From: Paraburkholderia graminis C4D1M
GTDB taxonomy: Bacteria > Pseudomonadota > Gammaproteobacteria > Burkholderiales > Burkholderiaceae
DNA length: 64,000 nucleotides
Direction: 5' to 3'
Assembly: GCF_000172415.1 (NCBI RefSeq)
Contig: NZ_ABLD01000006.1
Span: 310,001 to 374,000 of the forward strand
Under the pieces are notes generated by a model that saw nothing but the letters and a program-made list of their open reading frames with translations, was not told the DNA's origin and ran no database searches. Position numbers and translations under genes: made by a program. Positions 1-8,636 of the stretch are shown piece by piece; within the stretch, counting starts at the first letter, position 1; every line of letters begins with the position of its first letter.

Positions 1-394
1 GCAACGGGCTCTGACTGTAGACGGTGAAGATCACGGCCGCGTCGAAGCCGCCGTGCCGCAAGCGCTCCTGCATGCGCTGATCGTCGGCGAGCGAGCGCGA
101 ACTCGCGGCTGGATTCGCGACCCACGGCGCTTCGTATTCGATCACGTCGTCGACATCGTCCAGATACGGCGCGAGCGCGGCGCCGCTGCGCGAGCCGAGC
201 AGCGTGATATGACGGCCGGGGCCCGACTCGCGCAACGCGTGCAGCGCGGGCGTGGTCATCAGCACATCGCCGAGGTTGTCGAGCCGCACGCACAGAATCC
301 GCTTGATGTCCTCGCCCCAATGCGCGAGCTGCGGACTGTCGGGCACGCGAGCGTGCGCGAGTGTCGGCTGGGCGATGAGGAGCGGCGCGTTCAT
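1..394 (-). CDS. Glycosyltransferase family 9 (heptosyltransferase-like), C-terminus beyond window
   Basis: Reading inward from ATG at 394, about 131 residues are visible before the window edge. The N-terminal part carries the GT9 signature ILCVRLDNLGDVLMTTPAL at about residues 32-50, the nucleotide-sugar fold start typical of ADP-heptose:LPS heptosyltransferases (WaaC/WaaF/RfaF family). The start overlaps the stop of the upstream HAD phosphatase by ATGA, so the two are translationally coupled. A GmhB-like heptose phosphatase next door supports a role in transferring heptose or a similar sugar onto LPS or another glycan at the cytoplasmic face of the inner membrane. The acceptor cannot be told because the C-terminal donor-binding half is missing. 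Confidence 0.85.
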   Translation of the reverse strand, partial: MNAPLLIAQPTLAHARVPDSPQLAHWGEDIKRILCVRLDNLGDVLMTTPALHALRESGPGRHITLLGSRSGAALAPYLDDVDDVIEYEAPWVANPAASSRSLADDQRMQERLRHGGFDAAVIFTVYSQSPL

Positions 395-996
395 CGAGCG
401 GTTTCCTCGCCGGCGGGCGCGGGCCGCGATACCGCTTCGACGCTGCGCACGACAATCTGCGCAGCTTCGTATAAATCAGCGGCGCGCGCGCCGGGCACGC
501 GCTGCGGTCCTTCTATCCACTCGGTCTCGTGGCCGTTGTCGAGCAGAATCGTGCGGCATCCGGCGCGATTGCCCGCTTCCACGTCGTCGAGAATGTCGCC
601 GATGAACCAGCTTCGCGCGAGATCCAGCCGATGCTCGCGCGCCGCGCGCAGCAGCAGTCCGGGCGCCGGCTTGCGGCAATCGCAGGCGGTCGCGTAGGGC
701 GCGACCGTGCCGTCCGGATGATGCGGGCACCAGTAAGCGCCGGCGAGCGTCGCACCGCATTCGCTGAACATGCGGGCGAGTTCGGCTTCCACCTCTTTTA
801 ACGCGGCGCGCTGAAACTTACCGAGCGCGACGCCCGACTGATTGCTGATCACGAACAGCGCGAACGGCTGGCTCGCGAGCAGCGTCAACGCTTCGCGAGC
901 GCCGGGTGCGAGGCGCATCAGCGAAGGGTCGATGTTGTACGGCACGTCGTCGAGCAGCGTGCCGTCCTTGTCGAGAAACACAGCGGGTTGCAGCAT
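391..996 (-). CDS. HAD-IIIA phosphatase, GmhB-like (D-glycero-D-manno-heptose bisphosphate phosphatase family)
   Basis: The 201-residue protein has the HAD nucleophile motif FLDKDGT (Asp9, Asp11), motif II SNQSG at 51-55, the GmhB-type zinc knuckle Cys90-x-His92...Cys105-x-Cys107, and motif IV GDILDD at 133-138. Family members remove the 7-phosphate from heptose 1,7-bisphosphate; histidinol phosphatases are close relatives. The ATG at 996 was chosen because it sits just before the nucleophile motif; the open frame continues upstream but that part has no homology features. It is followed by a GT9 gene with a 4-base overlap. Inference: activated-heptose supply for a dedicated glycan, as this type of gene often sits outside the main LPS core locus. 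Confidence 0.86.
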   Translation of the reverse strand: MLQPAVFLDKDGTLLDDVPYNIDPSLMRLAPGAREALTLLASQPFALFVISNQSGVALGKFQRAALKEVEAELARMFSECGATLAGAYWCPHHPDGTVAPYATACDCRKPAPGLLLRAAREHRLDLARSWFIGDILDDVEAGNRAGCRTILLDNGHETEWIEGPQRVPGARAADLYEAAQIVVRSVEAVSRPAPAGEETAR

Positions 997-1105
997 GATG
1001 ATGGCGGTGCCGAAAACGTAAGCGATTCGCCGGAAGCGGACAGTGCGTCCGCCCCGGCTCAACGAAACTGGCTGCGCTGATAGCGCTGCGACGACGCGCG
1101 GTGTT

Positions 1106-2404
1106 CTAGCGGAACGACGCGCCGGCCGCCGCGCGCACGCGAACCTCCACGCGTTCTTCTTCCGCGGTCTTTGCCGGCACGAGCCGCGCGGTGCGCATAT
1201 AGATTTGCGCGAGCGCTTCGCCCACGCCGCGCCACGTGAACTCCTTGCGTGCGCGTTCAAGGCCCGCTTCGCCCATCCGGCGAGCGAGCGCGGGGTCGCG
1301 CCGCAACTGGTCGAGACGCGCGGCCAGCGCAGCCGGATCGCGCGGCGGCACCAGAAAGCCGGTGATGCCGTCCGCCACCGAATAGCGGATTCCGCCGACG
1401 TCCGCGCCGATCACCGGCGTGCCGCACGCCATTGCTTCGACCGGCGTGATGCCGAACGGCTCGTACCACGGCGTCGTCACGAAGACGTCGGCGGCGCTAT
1501 AGAAGTAGCGCAATTGCGCGCGCCCGCGCCGCCCGACGAAATGAGTCTGGCCGGCGACGCCGCAGTCGCGCGCGATGCCGCGCAAGCGCGCGATTTCCGG
1601 CGTGGCCTTTTCATTCGGCGCATCCGAATTGCCGCCCACGACGTACAGCTCGGCCGACGCGCTGAAGGCTTGCTTCAGCACGCCGACGCCACGCACGACG
1701 TTGTCGATGCCCTTGCGCTCGACGAGGCGTCCGAGTTGCAGCACGGTGAACTGATCCTGCTGCCAGCCGAGTGCTTCGCGGGCAGTGGCGCGGTCCATCG
1801 GATGAAACTCGTCGGCGTCGAAGCCGCACGGCACAGTCTGAATGCGCGCGGGGTCGGCCCGGTAATGCTCGATCAGGTCGGCTTCGTCCTGCGGGCATTC
1901 GGCGATCACCACGTCGGATTGCGCGACGAGGTCGTCTTCGATCGCGAAGCGCTCGTCGGGAAAGCCGTCGTTCGCGCCCTGATGTATCCGGCGCACGCGG
2001 CCGAGTGCATGGAACGTCGTGACGAGCGGCACGCCGAGCGCCGCTTTCACTTTCAATGCCGCGAGGCCCGACATGAAGAAGTTCGCGTGCATCACGTCAT
2101 ACGGCGTCTTCTCGCCGCGGAAGAACTCGATCAGGAACGCGGCGAACTCGTCCATGAACGGCAGCAGCCGTTCTTTCGGCAACTGCATCGGCGGCCCTGC
2201 CGGCACATGGATCACGCGCACGCCGTCCATGTCGGAGATGAGCGGCAGCAGCGCGCGGTCGCGCCGCGTGAACACATCCACTTGATGGCCCATCTCCGTG
2301 AGTTCACGCGCGACGTTCGCGACGTAAATGTTTTGTCCTCCGCTGTCGACGCCTCCGGCGACGGCGAGGGGCGAGGCGTGTTCACTGATGAGGGCGATCT
2401 TCAT
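1106..2404 (-). CDS. Glycosyltransferase family 4
   Basis: The 432-residue GT-B enzyme begins MKIALISEHASPL and has the GGVDSGGQNIYV loop (about residues 17-28) seen in sucrose-synthase/MshA-like GT4 proteins, plus the donor-binding E-x7-E motif EPFGITPVE (Glu315, Glu323). It should transfer a sugar from a nucleotide donor with retention of configuration; donor and acceptor are unknown. ATG at 2404 is preferred over 2410 because AAGGA lies 6 bases ahead of it, whereas it directly abuts the earlier ATG. It is the first gene of the minus-strand GT4-HAD-GT9 set, with 109 bases before the HAD gene. Confidence 0.88.
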   Translation of the reverse strand: MKIALISEHASPLAVAGGVDSGGQNIYVANVARELTEMGHQVDVFTRRDRALLPLISDMDGVRVIHVPAGPPMQLPKERLLPFMDEFAAFLIEFFRGEKTPYDVMHANFFMSGLAALKVKAALGVPLVTTFHALGRVRRIHQGANDGFPDERFAIEDDLVAQSDVVIAECPQDEADLIEHYRADPARIQTVPCGFDADEFHPMDRATAREALGWQQDQFTVLQLGRLVERKGIDNVVRGVGVLKQAFSASAELYVVGGNSDAPNEKATPEIARLRGIARDCGVAGQTHFVGRRGRAQLRYFYSAADVFVTTPWYEPFGITPVEAMACGTPVIGADVGGIRYSVADGITGFLVPPRDPAALAARLDQLRRDPALARRMGEAGLERARKEFTWRGVGEALAQIYMRTARLVPAKTAEEERVEVRVRAAAGASFR

Positions 2405-2410
2405 TGACAT

Positions 2411-2889
2411 TCCTTCGCGAGATAGGCATTAGCAGGGCGGGCATCGCGCGGTTTGCTGAGCACTCTTATGCAATTTCCGCCGATACGACGCTGTTACCCG
2501 GCCACAGCATGTGGTGTGCCTATGCGCGGCAAGGCGCGCAAGAACCGTTGATCCGACAGTGGGTGCGGAGAAGCGCTGTAGCGTTCCCTTTTTCGCGGGA
2601 GAGAAGCGGTGTGGCGTTCCCTTTTTCTACAACCCGTCATGTAATTTCGAGTAGTACTTCCTGGAGAAGCGCGAATTTTTTTCTCTGCGATGCGAGAAGA
2701 ATCGCGCCTGTCGTCGCGGTCTCGCGTGTGCTAAGTTTTGTCCGACGGCGGGCGCATCGTTTGCTCGTCACTGGCCTCGGCGCGCGACTCGACATGCCGC
2801 GTTTTTCGTCGCGCCGCTTTGTGAATCCGCATAGTGGAATCTAATGCCCGTTGCAGCGTCATTGCTGCGGCGGCTCTCTCAGGGACCTC
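2411..2889. other. Intergenic region, divergent promoters, with a 24-bp direct repeat
   Basis: This 479-base gap lies between the divergent GT4 and ABC-exporter genes. I see no convincing gene: open frames here lack family features and ribosome-binding sites. It contains two near-identical 24-mers (2571-2594 and 2604-2627) described separately. Both flanking promoters should lie here. Confidence 0.5.
2571..2627. repeat. Pair of 24-bp direct repeats, possible operator
   Basis: Copies at 2571-2594 and 2604-2627 share 22 of 24 bases, each ending GCGTTCCCTTTTTC, with a start-to-start distance of 33 bp (about three helical turns). Same-face spacing in a divergent promoter suggests a regulator site, but no regulator family is recognised. 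Confidence 0.45.
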
Positions 2890-5571
2890 ATGCCGAACCC
2901 CGCCACGCTGCCCCGTTCCCAGTTGACCCGCCGCATTGCCGCCGACCTGACGCGCGCGGTCTGGCGCTACCGCAACCAGACGCTCGCCGCGTTGCTGCTG
3001 ATGATCTCGGCAAAGCTCGCGACCGTGCTGATACCGCTCGTGCTCAAGCATGTCGTCGACGAATTGGGGCACCCGGTCGCGCAGGCGTTCTTTCCGGTGT
3101 TTCTCGTATTGACGTATGCGTTGCTGCGTTTTCTCGGCGACGCGTTGAACGAAGCGCGCGACGTGGTGTTCAGCATCGTGACGCAGCGCACGGTCGCCGC
3201 ATTCACCGAGCGGACCTTCGCGCATCTGCACCGCATGAGTGCGCGCTTCCACACGAAGCGCGAGACGGGCGCAATCGTGCGCGATGTGCAGAAGGGCGCT
3301 GACGGCATCGGTTTTCTGCTTGGCGTAGCGCTCTTTACGATCGTGCCGACCGCGTTCGAAATCGTCACGATTGTCGCGATCATGGTTCACAACTACGCGC
3401 GCGAGTTCATGATCGCGATTGCCGCGACCTTCGTCTGCTATGCGGTCTATACGTTCATCTTCACGCGGCGGCGCGTCGCGTTCCAGCGCGCGGTGAATGC
3501 GCTCGAGGCGCAGTCCGATGGCCGGCTTGTGGACAGTCTGCTCAATTACGACACCGTCAAATATTTCGCCACCGAAGACACCGAAACGCAGCGCCTTTCC
3601 GCCGTGCTCGACAAGTGGGTGCACGCGAGAACCGCGAATCAGCGTGCGCTGACCGCGCTGCACGTCGGCCAGAGTGCGGTGATTGCGTTCGGCATCGGCG
3701 CGATCATGCTGCTCGCGGCGCAGCATGTGGTGGCGGGGAGCATGAGCGTCGGCGATCTGATTCTGGTGAATGCGTACATCATCCAGATCTGCATGCCGCT
3801 CAACACGCTCGGCTTCGTGTTTCGCGAGACCAACGACGCGATGGTGAATGTCGAGCGCATGTTCGAGATACTCGCCGCGCGTGGGCGTGTCGGCGAGGAT
3901 ATTGACGAGCCGGCCGCGAAACCGCTGATCGTGAGCGCCGGACAGATCTCGTTCGAGCATGTGGACTTTGGCTACGACGCGGCGCGGCAGATTCTGCGCG
4001 ACGTCGACTTTCATGCGTATCCTGGCAAGACGCTCGCGATAGTGGGCGGAAGCGGCTCCGGAAAATCGACGCTCGTGAAGCTGCTGTTTCGCCTTTATCA
4101 GCCGACGAGCGGCACGATACGCATCGACGGACAGGACATCGGCCAGGTCACGCAGAAGAGTTTGCGCGAGGCGATCGGCATCGTGCCCCAGGACACGGTG
4201 CTGTTCAACGAGACGATCGCATACAACATCGCCTATGGGCGGCCTTCCGCCACGCGTGCGGACGTGGTGCGGGCGGCGCGCGCGGCGCAACTCGACGAAT
4301 TCATCGAACGATTGCCGGATCATTACGACACGCGCGTCGGCGAGCGCGGTGTGCGGCTCTCTGGCGGCGAGCGGCAACGCATTGCGATTGCGCGCGCGAT
4401 TCTGAAGGACCCGCGCATCATCGTGTTCGATGAAGCGACGTCAGCGCTCGACACGCGTTCGGAGCGCGCGATACAAACCGAGTTGACGCGGCTAGCGCAA
4501 GGCCGCACGTCGATTGTGATCGCGCACCGGCTCTCGACCGTGGTCGACGCCGACTGGATTCTCGTGATGGAGCATGGCCGCGTGGTCGAGCAGGGCACGC
4601 ATCGCGAACTGCTCGCGCGCGACGGCGTCTACGCGAAGATGTGGTCGCTGCAATGGCAGCAGGGCGAACTCGAGCACGCGCAGCGCAAGCTCACCGCGCA
4701 ATCGGTCAGTCTCGCCGCGCTGATGGCCGGCGTGATCGATGCGCTGCACGACGAAATCGCGGCGCGGCGGGTGACCTTGTACCCGCAGATCAGCGACAAC
4801 GATCTGCGGGTGACGGGCGACCCGAGCGTGCTGCAACCGCTGATCGCCGATTTGTGCCGCAACGAGATCGAGCACGCGAGGCCCGGGCAGCGCATCGAGT
4901 TGCGCGTCGAGCGGCATAACAATCAGGTCTGGGTGACGGTGCTCGGCATGAGCGAGAAGCCCGCCGAATTGTCGCAGGCAGCGGCGCGTCATATGGAAGA
5001 AGCGCTGTCCGCTGCCGGCGGCAGCTTCACGCTGATGCCGCTCAACGGGCGGCTCGCGTATGTGGCGATGCTGCCGCTGCGTCCCGTGGCCGATGCCGAA
5101 TCGAGTACTCAGGCGGCGGCGCCCATTGCCGATGCCGACGGCGCAGCGCCGCTCGAAGGCCTCTTCGTGATGGCGATCGACGATCAGGAAGATGCGCTCG
5201 ACGCGCTCGAAGCGGTGCTCACGGCGAGCGGCGCACGCGTGCTTACGGCGTCGTCGGGCAAGGAGGCATTGGACTGGTTCGCGCAGACCGCGACCACGCA
5301 ATGGCCGCATGCGTTGCTATGCGACATCGTGCTCGCCGATGAAGACGGCTATGACGTGCTGCGCCGTTTGCGGCGGCTCGAAGCCGACCGTCAGTTGCCG
5401 TTGCAGGACCGCGTGCCGGCCATCGCACTGACCGGCTATGCGCAGGCCGAAGACCGCATGCGCGCGAAAATGGCTGGTTTTCAGGCACATTTGACGAAAC
5501 CCGTCGCGCCGCAGAAGCTGATCGGCGAGATTCGCAACCTTGCGATGGCGACCGCGCGCACGGGCGCGTAG
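2890..5571 (+). CDS. ABC exporter (ATM1/HMT1-like) fused to a degenerate HATPase-like region and a receiver domain
   Basis: The 893-residue protein has an N-terminal exporter membrane domain (about 20-330) and a complete nucleotide-binding domain: Walker A GGSGSGKST (386-394), signature LSGGE (490-494), Walker B with Asp514-Glu515, and H-loop His546. Residues about 600-740 resemble a histidine-kinase ATPase without G boxes (an N-box-like LIADLCRNEIEHA and VWVTVLGM strand remain) and lack an obvious H-box. Residues about 757-885 form a receiver domain: acidic pair in MAIDDQEDA, phosphoacceptor Asp812, LTGYA and TKP Lys. ATM1-type exporters move thiol-linked or peptide cargo using ATP. ATG at 2890 follows AGGGA; an in-frame start 39 bases earlier is possible. 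Phospho-control of transport is inferred from the fusion only. Confidence 0.88.
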   Translation: MPNPATLPRSQLTRRIAADLTRAVWRYRNQTLAALLLMISAKLATVLIPLVLKHVVDELGHPVAQAFFPVFLVLTYALLRFLGDALNEARDVVFSIVTQRTVAAFTERTFAHLHRMSARFHTKRETGAIVRDVQKGADGIGFLLGVALFTIVPTAFEIVTIVAIMVHNYAREFMIAIAATFVCYAVYTFIFTRRRVAFQRAVNALEAQSDGRLVDSLLNYDTVKYFATEDTETQRLSAVLDKWVHARTANQRALTALHVGQSAVIAFGIGAIMLLAAQHVVAGSMSVGDLILVNAYIIQICMPLNTLGFVFRETNDAMVNVERMFEILAARGRVGEDIDEPAAKPLIVSAGQISFEHVDFGYDAARQILRDVDFHAYPGKTLAIVGGSGSGKSTLVKLLFRLYQPTSGTIRIDGQDIGQVTQKSLREAIGIVPQDTVLFNETIAYNIAYGRPSATRADVVRAARAAQLDEFIERLPDHYDTRVGERGVRLSGGERQRIAIARAILKDPRIIVFDEATSALDTRSERAIQTELTRLAQGRTSIVIAHRLSTVVDADWILVMEHGRVVEQGTHRELLARDGVYAKMWSLQWQQGELEHAQRKLTAQSVSLAALMAGVIDALHDEIAARRVTLYPQISDNDLRVTGDPSVLQPLIADLCRNEIEHARPGQRIELRVERHNNQVWVTVLGMSEKPAELSQAAARHMEEALSAAGGSFTLMPLNGRLAYVAMLPLRPVADAESSTQAAAPIADADGAAPLEGLFVMAIDDQEDALDALEAVLTASGARVLTASSGKEALDWFAQTATTQWPHALLCDIVLADEDGYDVLRRLRRLEADRQLPLQDRVPAIALTGYAQAEDRMRAKMAGFQAHLTKPVAPQKLIGEIRNLAMATARTGA

Positions 5572-5610
5572 TAACTTTTCGACGCGCTCGCTTGGATCAA
5601 GCGATTCAGA

Positions 5611-6555
5611 TCACGTGCTTGCGTCGGCTTTGCCAACCGTAGCCTTCGCGCGAGTGCTTGGCGCGGGCGCGGCCATCTGCCGTTCGCCGATGTGCACGCG
5701 TTCGCGCAGGTTCAGTACGTTAGGCGGTACGGGCTTGCGGTTTTTCAATGCCCACGCGAGACCGCGCAGCAGTGCGAGGCCATCGCGCGCGAGCGTGCCT
5801 TCGCGCGAGAAGGTGGCGAGCGCCTGCGCTGTTGCGCGGCACGCTTCCGGCCACGGCAGCCGCAGCCACGCGACCCACACGGCATTGCGCGCGAGTGTGC
5901 GCCGCCGCAAAGTGCTATCGCGCGCCGGCGACGGATGATGATGCACCGTCAGTTGATCGCAATAGACAATCGCGTGCCCGGACGCGAGCACATCGAGCGC
6001 GACAAGTTCTTCTTCTCCGCCGATGAAAAGACGCGGCTCGTAGCCGCCCAACTCGCGGAAAAGCGACGTGCGAAATACGCACGCGCCCGCCATGTAGCCG
6101 ATTAACGCGGGCCCCGGCAGTCCCTCGCTGCCGAGCGGACTCGCGCGCATCACCGAGCACATGGGGTCCGTGATCCTGTCTTCGCCCACCACGACGCGCC
6201 CGCTCAATACACCCACGTTGGGCCACGCGTCGAGCAGTTGCACCGCACGTTCGAGCGAGCCCGGCTCCCACCAGGTGTCGTCGTCGCAGAACGCTACGTA
6301 GTCTGTGCCGACGCACTCGGCGGCGCGATTACGCCCGGCTGCGCCGAGATTTCCTCCGCATTCGATGATGCATACGGTCGGAAAGAGCGTCCTCACCAGC
6401 GCGACGGTATTGTCATTCGAGCCGTTATCCGCCACAAAGATGGGCGGATTTTCTGGAAGGGCGAGTAAGCGCTCGAGGGTGGCCACAAGCTCGGCGGCGC
6501 GGTTGTGTGTCAGAACGACTACCGAAATGCGCCGGGAAAGCGGTTTTTTATCCAT
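5611..6555 (-). CDS. Glycosyltransferase family 2
   Basis: The 314-residue GT-A enzyme begins with the family's VVVLTHNRAAEL strand and loop, has FVADNGSNDNT at about 40-50, and the metal/nucleotide-binding acidic motif FCDDDTWW (Asp91-93). It resembles rhamnosyl- or galactofuranosyl-type GT2 proteins, with a late ED-like motif GGEEELVALD. Donor and acceptor are unknown. It converges on the ABC-exporter fusion (39 bases between stops) and follows a PIG-L deacetylase on the same strand, consistent with glycan assembly. No membrane segments are evident. Confidence 0.88.
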   Translation of the reverse strand: MDKKPLSRRISVVVLTHNRAAELVATLERLLALPENPPIFVADNGSNDNTVALVRTLFPTVCIIECGGNLGAAGRNRAAECVGTDYVAFCDDDTWWEPGSLERAVQLLDAWPNVGVLSGRVVVGEDRITDPMCSVMRASPLGSEGLPGPALIGYMAGACVFRTSLFRELGGYEPRLFIGGEEELVALDVLASGHAIVYCDQLTVHHHPSPARDSTLRRRTLARNAVWVAWLRLPWPEACRATAQALATFSREGTLARDGLALLRGLAWALKNRKPVPPNVLNLRERVHIGERQMAAPAPSTRAKATVGKADAST

Positions 6556-6647
6556 GCTGTTCTTTGTTCTTGACGGGGGATTCCCGCTTCAAGCAAACGA
6601 TGTGCCGTTCGCTTTCAACTGGCTTCAGGTTTGGCCTCCGGTTTTTT

Positions 6648-7337
6648 TTACGCTCGTTGCAGTCGCCAGTACTTTTCCTCGCAATAGAGCGTGGTTTCGG
6701 CATCAGGGCCGAATGCGCGTAGTTGGCTCGCATACGCGGCAATCGCTTCGCGCTTCATCTGTTCATGCGAAACGGATTGGCGCGCGGTCGCTGCGAGGTC
6801 GTCGGCGGGACTCAGCAGGTAACCGCGCTTCGTCAGTTCTTCAATGCGATCGGGAACCGCGTGTTCCATTCGTCGATACGGAATCTCTTCGTAGGTGTGG
6901 AATACCGTGTCGCCCATCCCGGCGATTAACGAAAGACAGGCATCCGATACCAGTGTGTGATCGGAGTGAAAGAGGCCGAGCGGGACCATGACGTTTTCGG
7001 GTTGATACGCATGGAGCGTGTGGCGCAGTGCTTCGGCCAATTCATCGCGCGACGGAGTGTGAAGGTATTGCGCGTCGCAAAACGGCAGATGGACGGGCCG
7101 GGCGCCCAGCATTTCCAGAGCATGGGCGTCCTCCTGTTTGCGCGCTTGCATTGCTTCGAACGCCTCTTTGAATCCCGATTGCCGATCCCAGTCGGTCGAC
7201 ATGTTCTCGCCTGGCGGCGCAGTGAAAACGGTGCAGACAATGGCGGACGGGCTCGCTGTCAGCAGCAGTCCACAGCTCAATACGGCATCGTCCAGATGCG
7301 GAGAAACGACGAGTAGGCGGGCGCGTGATTGCATCAT
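6648..7337 (-). CDS. PIG-L/LmbE family deacetylase
   Basis: The 229-residue protein has the zinc-binding PIG-L motif SPHLDDAVLS (His14, Asp16, Asp17) near the N-terminus and the distal HSDH motif in GLFHSDHTLV. The family hydrolyses N-acetyl groups from GlcNAc-type substrates or related conjugates, as in GPI, mycothiol and bacillithiol synthesis. A GT2 gene lies directly downstream with about 90 bases between, and GT4/GT9 genes are nearby, so a sugar-modifying role is likely. The start is uncertain: two adjacent ATGs (7337, 7334) have no strong ribosome-binding site, and an in-frame start exists 36 bases earlier. Confidence 0.85.
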   Translation of the reverse strand: MMQSRARLLVVSPHLDDAVLSCGLLLTASPSAIVCTVFTAPPGENMSTDWDRQSGFKEAFEAMQARKQEDAHALEMLGARPVHLPFCDAQYLHTPSRDELAEALRHTLHAYQPENVMVPLGLFHSDHTLVSDACLSLIAGMGDTVFHTYEEIPYRRMEHAVPDRIEELTKRGYLLSPADDLAATARQSVSHEQMKREAIAAYASQLRAFGPDAETTLYCEEKYWRLQRA

Positions 7338-7478
7338 TCTTTGATGTAAGTTGTCAGGAGCGGGGCAGCGCATTCAGAAGCAAATGCCAGGCCTGGTTCC
7401 GCTACGTCGTGGCCGCGATCGCATCCGGGAACGTTAGTTGCTCGCTTGGTCGTCGTACCGTTTTTTGCATGAGACCAC

Positions 7479-8582
7479 GTGAGCGAAGCAAAGAACCCGT
7501 CGATAGCGGCGGTGCCCGTCGAAGTCCGCCGCGGGCAGATCACGGAGAAGCTGCCGCGCGAAGTCTTTCGCGAACGTTTCATGGCGCGCTTCTACGACCC
7601 CGCATTCCGCGCGGAAGACGAGGCGCTCGCGCGGCTCGAAGCGATAGCGTGGGACGCCTATTCGCACGCGCGTAAATCGCCGATAACGGCGAAGGCCGGC
7701 GCGGGCTATGCCGATCCCGACTACGAACTGTCCGTCGAATGGCGCGCGGCGAGCGAGCGCATCAAGGCCGCACAAGTCCGGCAGCGCGATCCGGCTGGCC
7801 GTTCGCGCGTGCTCATCGTGAATGCCTCGTCGCGAAACGACTATACGTGCCCCAGCGAAATGTCGAAGAGCTTCCGCCTCGGGAAAATCGCGCAAGGCGC
7901 GCTCGAGCGGCGAGCGTTCGACGTCGACTTCCTCGATCTGTCGCGCCTGAATTCCGATCGCGATCTCCATATTCATCCCTGCAAAGGCTGTGTCTCGACG
8001 GCGATGCCGCTTTGCCACTGGCCATGCAGTTGCTATCCGAATCATTCGCTCGGTCTCGTGAACGACTGGATGAACGAGATTTACGAGCGCTTTGCGGCCG
8101 CGCATGGTGTGATTTTCGTCACGCCTGTCTATTGGTATCAGGTCGCGAGCCCGCTCAAGCTGCTAATGGATCGCCTCGTTTGCGCGGACGGCGGCAATCC
8201 CGATCCGACCTCGACGCACGGCAAGACGCCCGAGGAGGCGAAGAAAATCGAGCTTGCCGGCTGGGACTATCCCAAGCATCTGGCGGGCAGGGCTTATGGC
8301 CTCGTAGTACATGGCGATGTTGCCGGTATCGAAGGATCGCGCCGTGCGCTGAGCGATTGGCTCGACTGGATGGGACTGATAGAAGCCGGTCCGAAGTCGC
8401 GGCTCGACCGCTTTATCGGCTATTACGAGCCCTATGCGACGAGCCACGCGGCCCTCGATCATGACGAGGCTATGCAGCAGGAAGTCGTGAATGTGGCGCA
8501 GGCGGTCGCCGAGCGCGTCGAGCAGATTCGCAACGGATACAAGCAGCCCGACGACGCGTTGCAAACGCCGCGCGCGAAATAG
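7479..8582 (+). CDS. Flavodoxin-like NAD(P)H-dependent FMN reductase family protein
   Basis: The 367-residue protein has an N-terminal extension of about 105 residues followed by a flavodoxin-like fold: FMN-phosphate loop region VLIVNASSRNDY, then TPVYWYQVASPLKLLMDR, the family's flavin-edge motif. Between them lies a cysteine-rich stretch (PCKGCVSTAMPLCHWPCSC) that might bind metal or form disulfides. Family members reduce FMN, quinones or azo and nitro compounds with NAD(P)H. Translation appears to start at GTG 7479. The next gene, a PSD-family decarboxylase, follows after 54 bases on the same strand, suggesting a joint pathway. The precise substrate is unknown. Confidence 0.82.
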   Translation: MSEAKNPSIAAVPVEVRRGQITEKLPREVFRERFMARFYDPAFRAEDEALARLEAIAWDAYSHARKSPITAKAGAGYADPDYELSVEWRAASERIKAAQVRQRDPAGRSRVLIVNASSRNDYTCPSEMSKSFRLGKIAQGALERRAFDVDFLDLSRLNSDRDLHIHPCKGCVSTAMPLCHWPCSCYPNHSLGLVNDWMNEIYERFAAAHGVIFVTPVYWYQVASPLKLLMDRLVCADGGNPDPTSTHGKTPEEAKKIELAGWDYPKHLAGRAYGLVVHGDVAGIEGSRRALSDWLDWMGLIEAGPKSRLDRFIGYYEPYATSHAALDHDEAMQQEVVNVAQAVAERVEQIRNGYKQPDDALQTPRAK

Positions 8583-8636
8583 GCGCCCGTCGTCGCAGTG
8601 TTTCATCAACGTTTAACGCAATAGGGAAGGGTAAGC

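Noticed and set aside
1043..2407. Long plus-strand open frame (454 codons) opposite the GT4 gene
   Set aside because: It mirrors the GT4 gene in the complementary strand, is Arg/His-rich with no recognisable domain, as expected for antisense frames in GC-rich DNA.
2404..2844. Plus-strand frame of 146 codons in the GT4/ABC gap
   Set aside because: No family features and no ribosome-binding site; the direct repeats inside it argue for a regulatory region.
2411..2889. tRNA or rRNA gene in the larger gaps
   Set aside because: No cloverleaf, TTCGA arm or rRNA-like sequence was seen here or in the gaps at 32.2 and 57.4 kb.
2731..4377. Long minus-strand open frame opposite the ABC exporter
   Set aside because: Antisense shadow: Arg/His-rich composition, no motifs; the plus strand encodes clear Walker and signature motifs.
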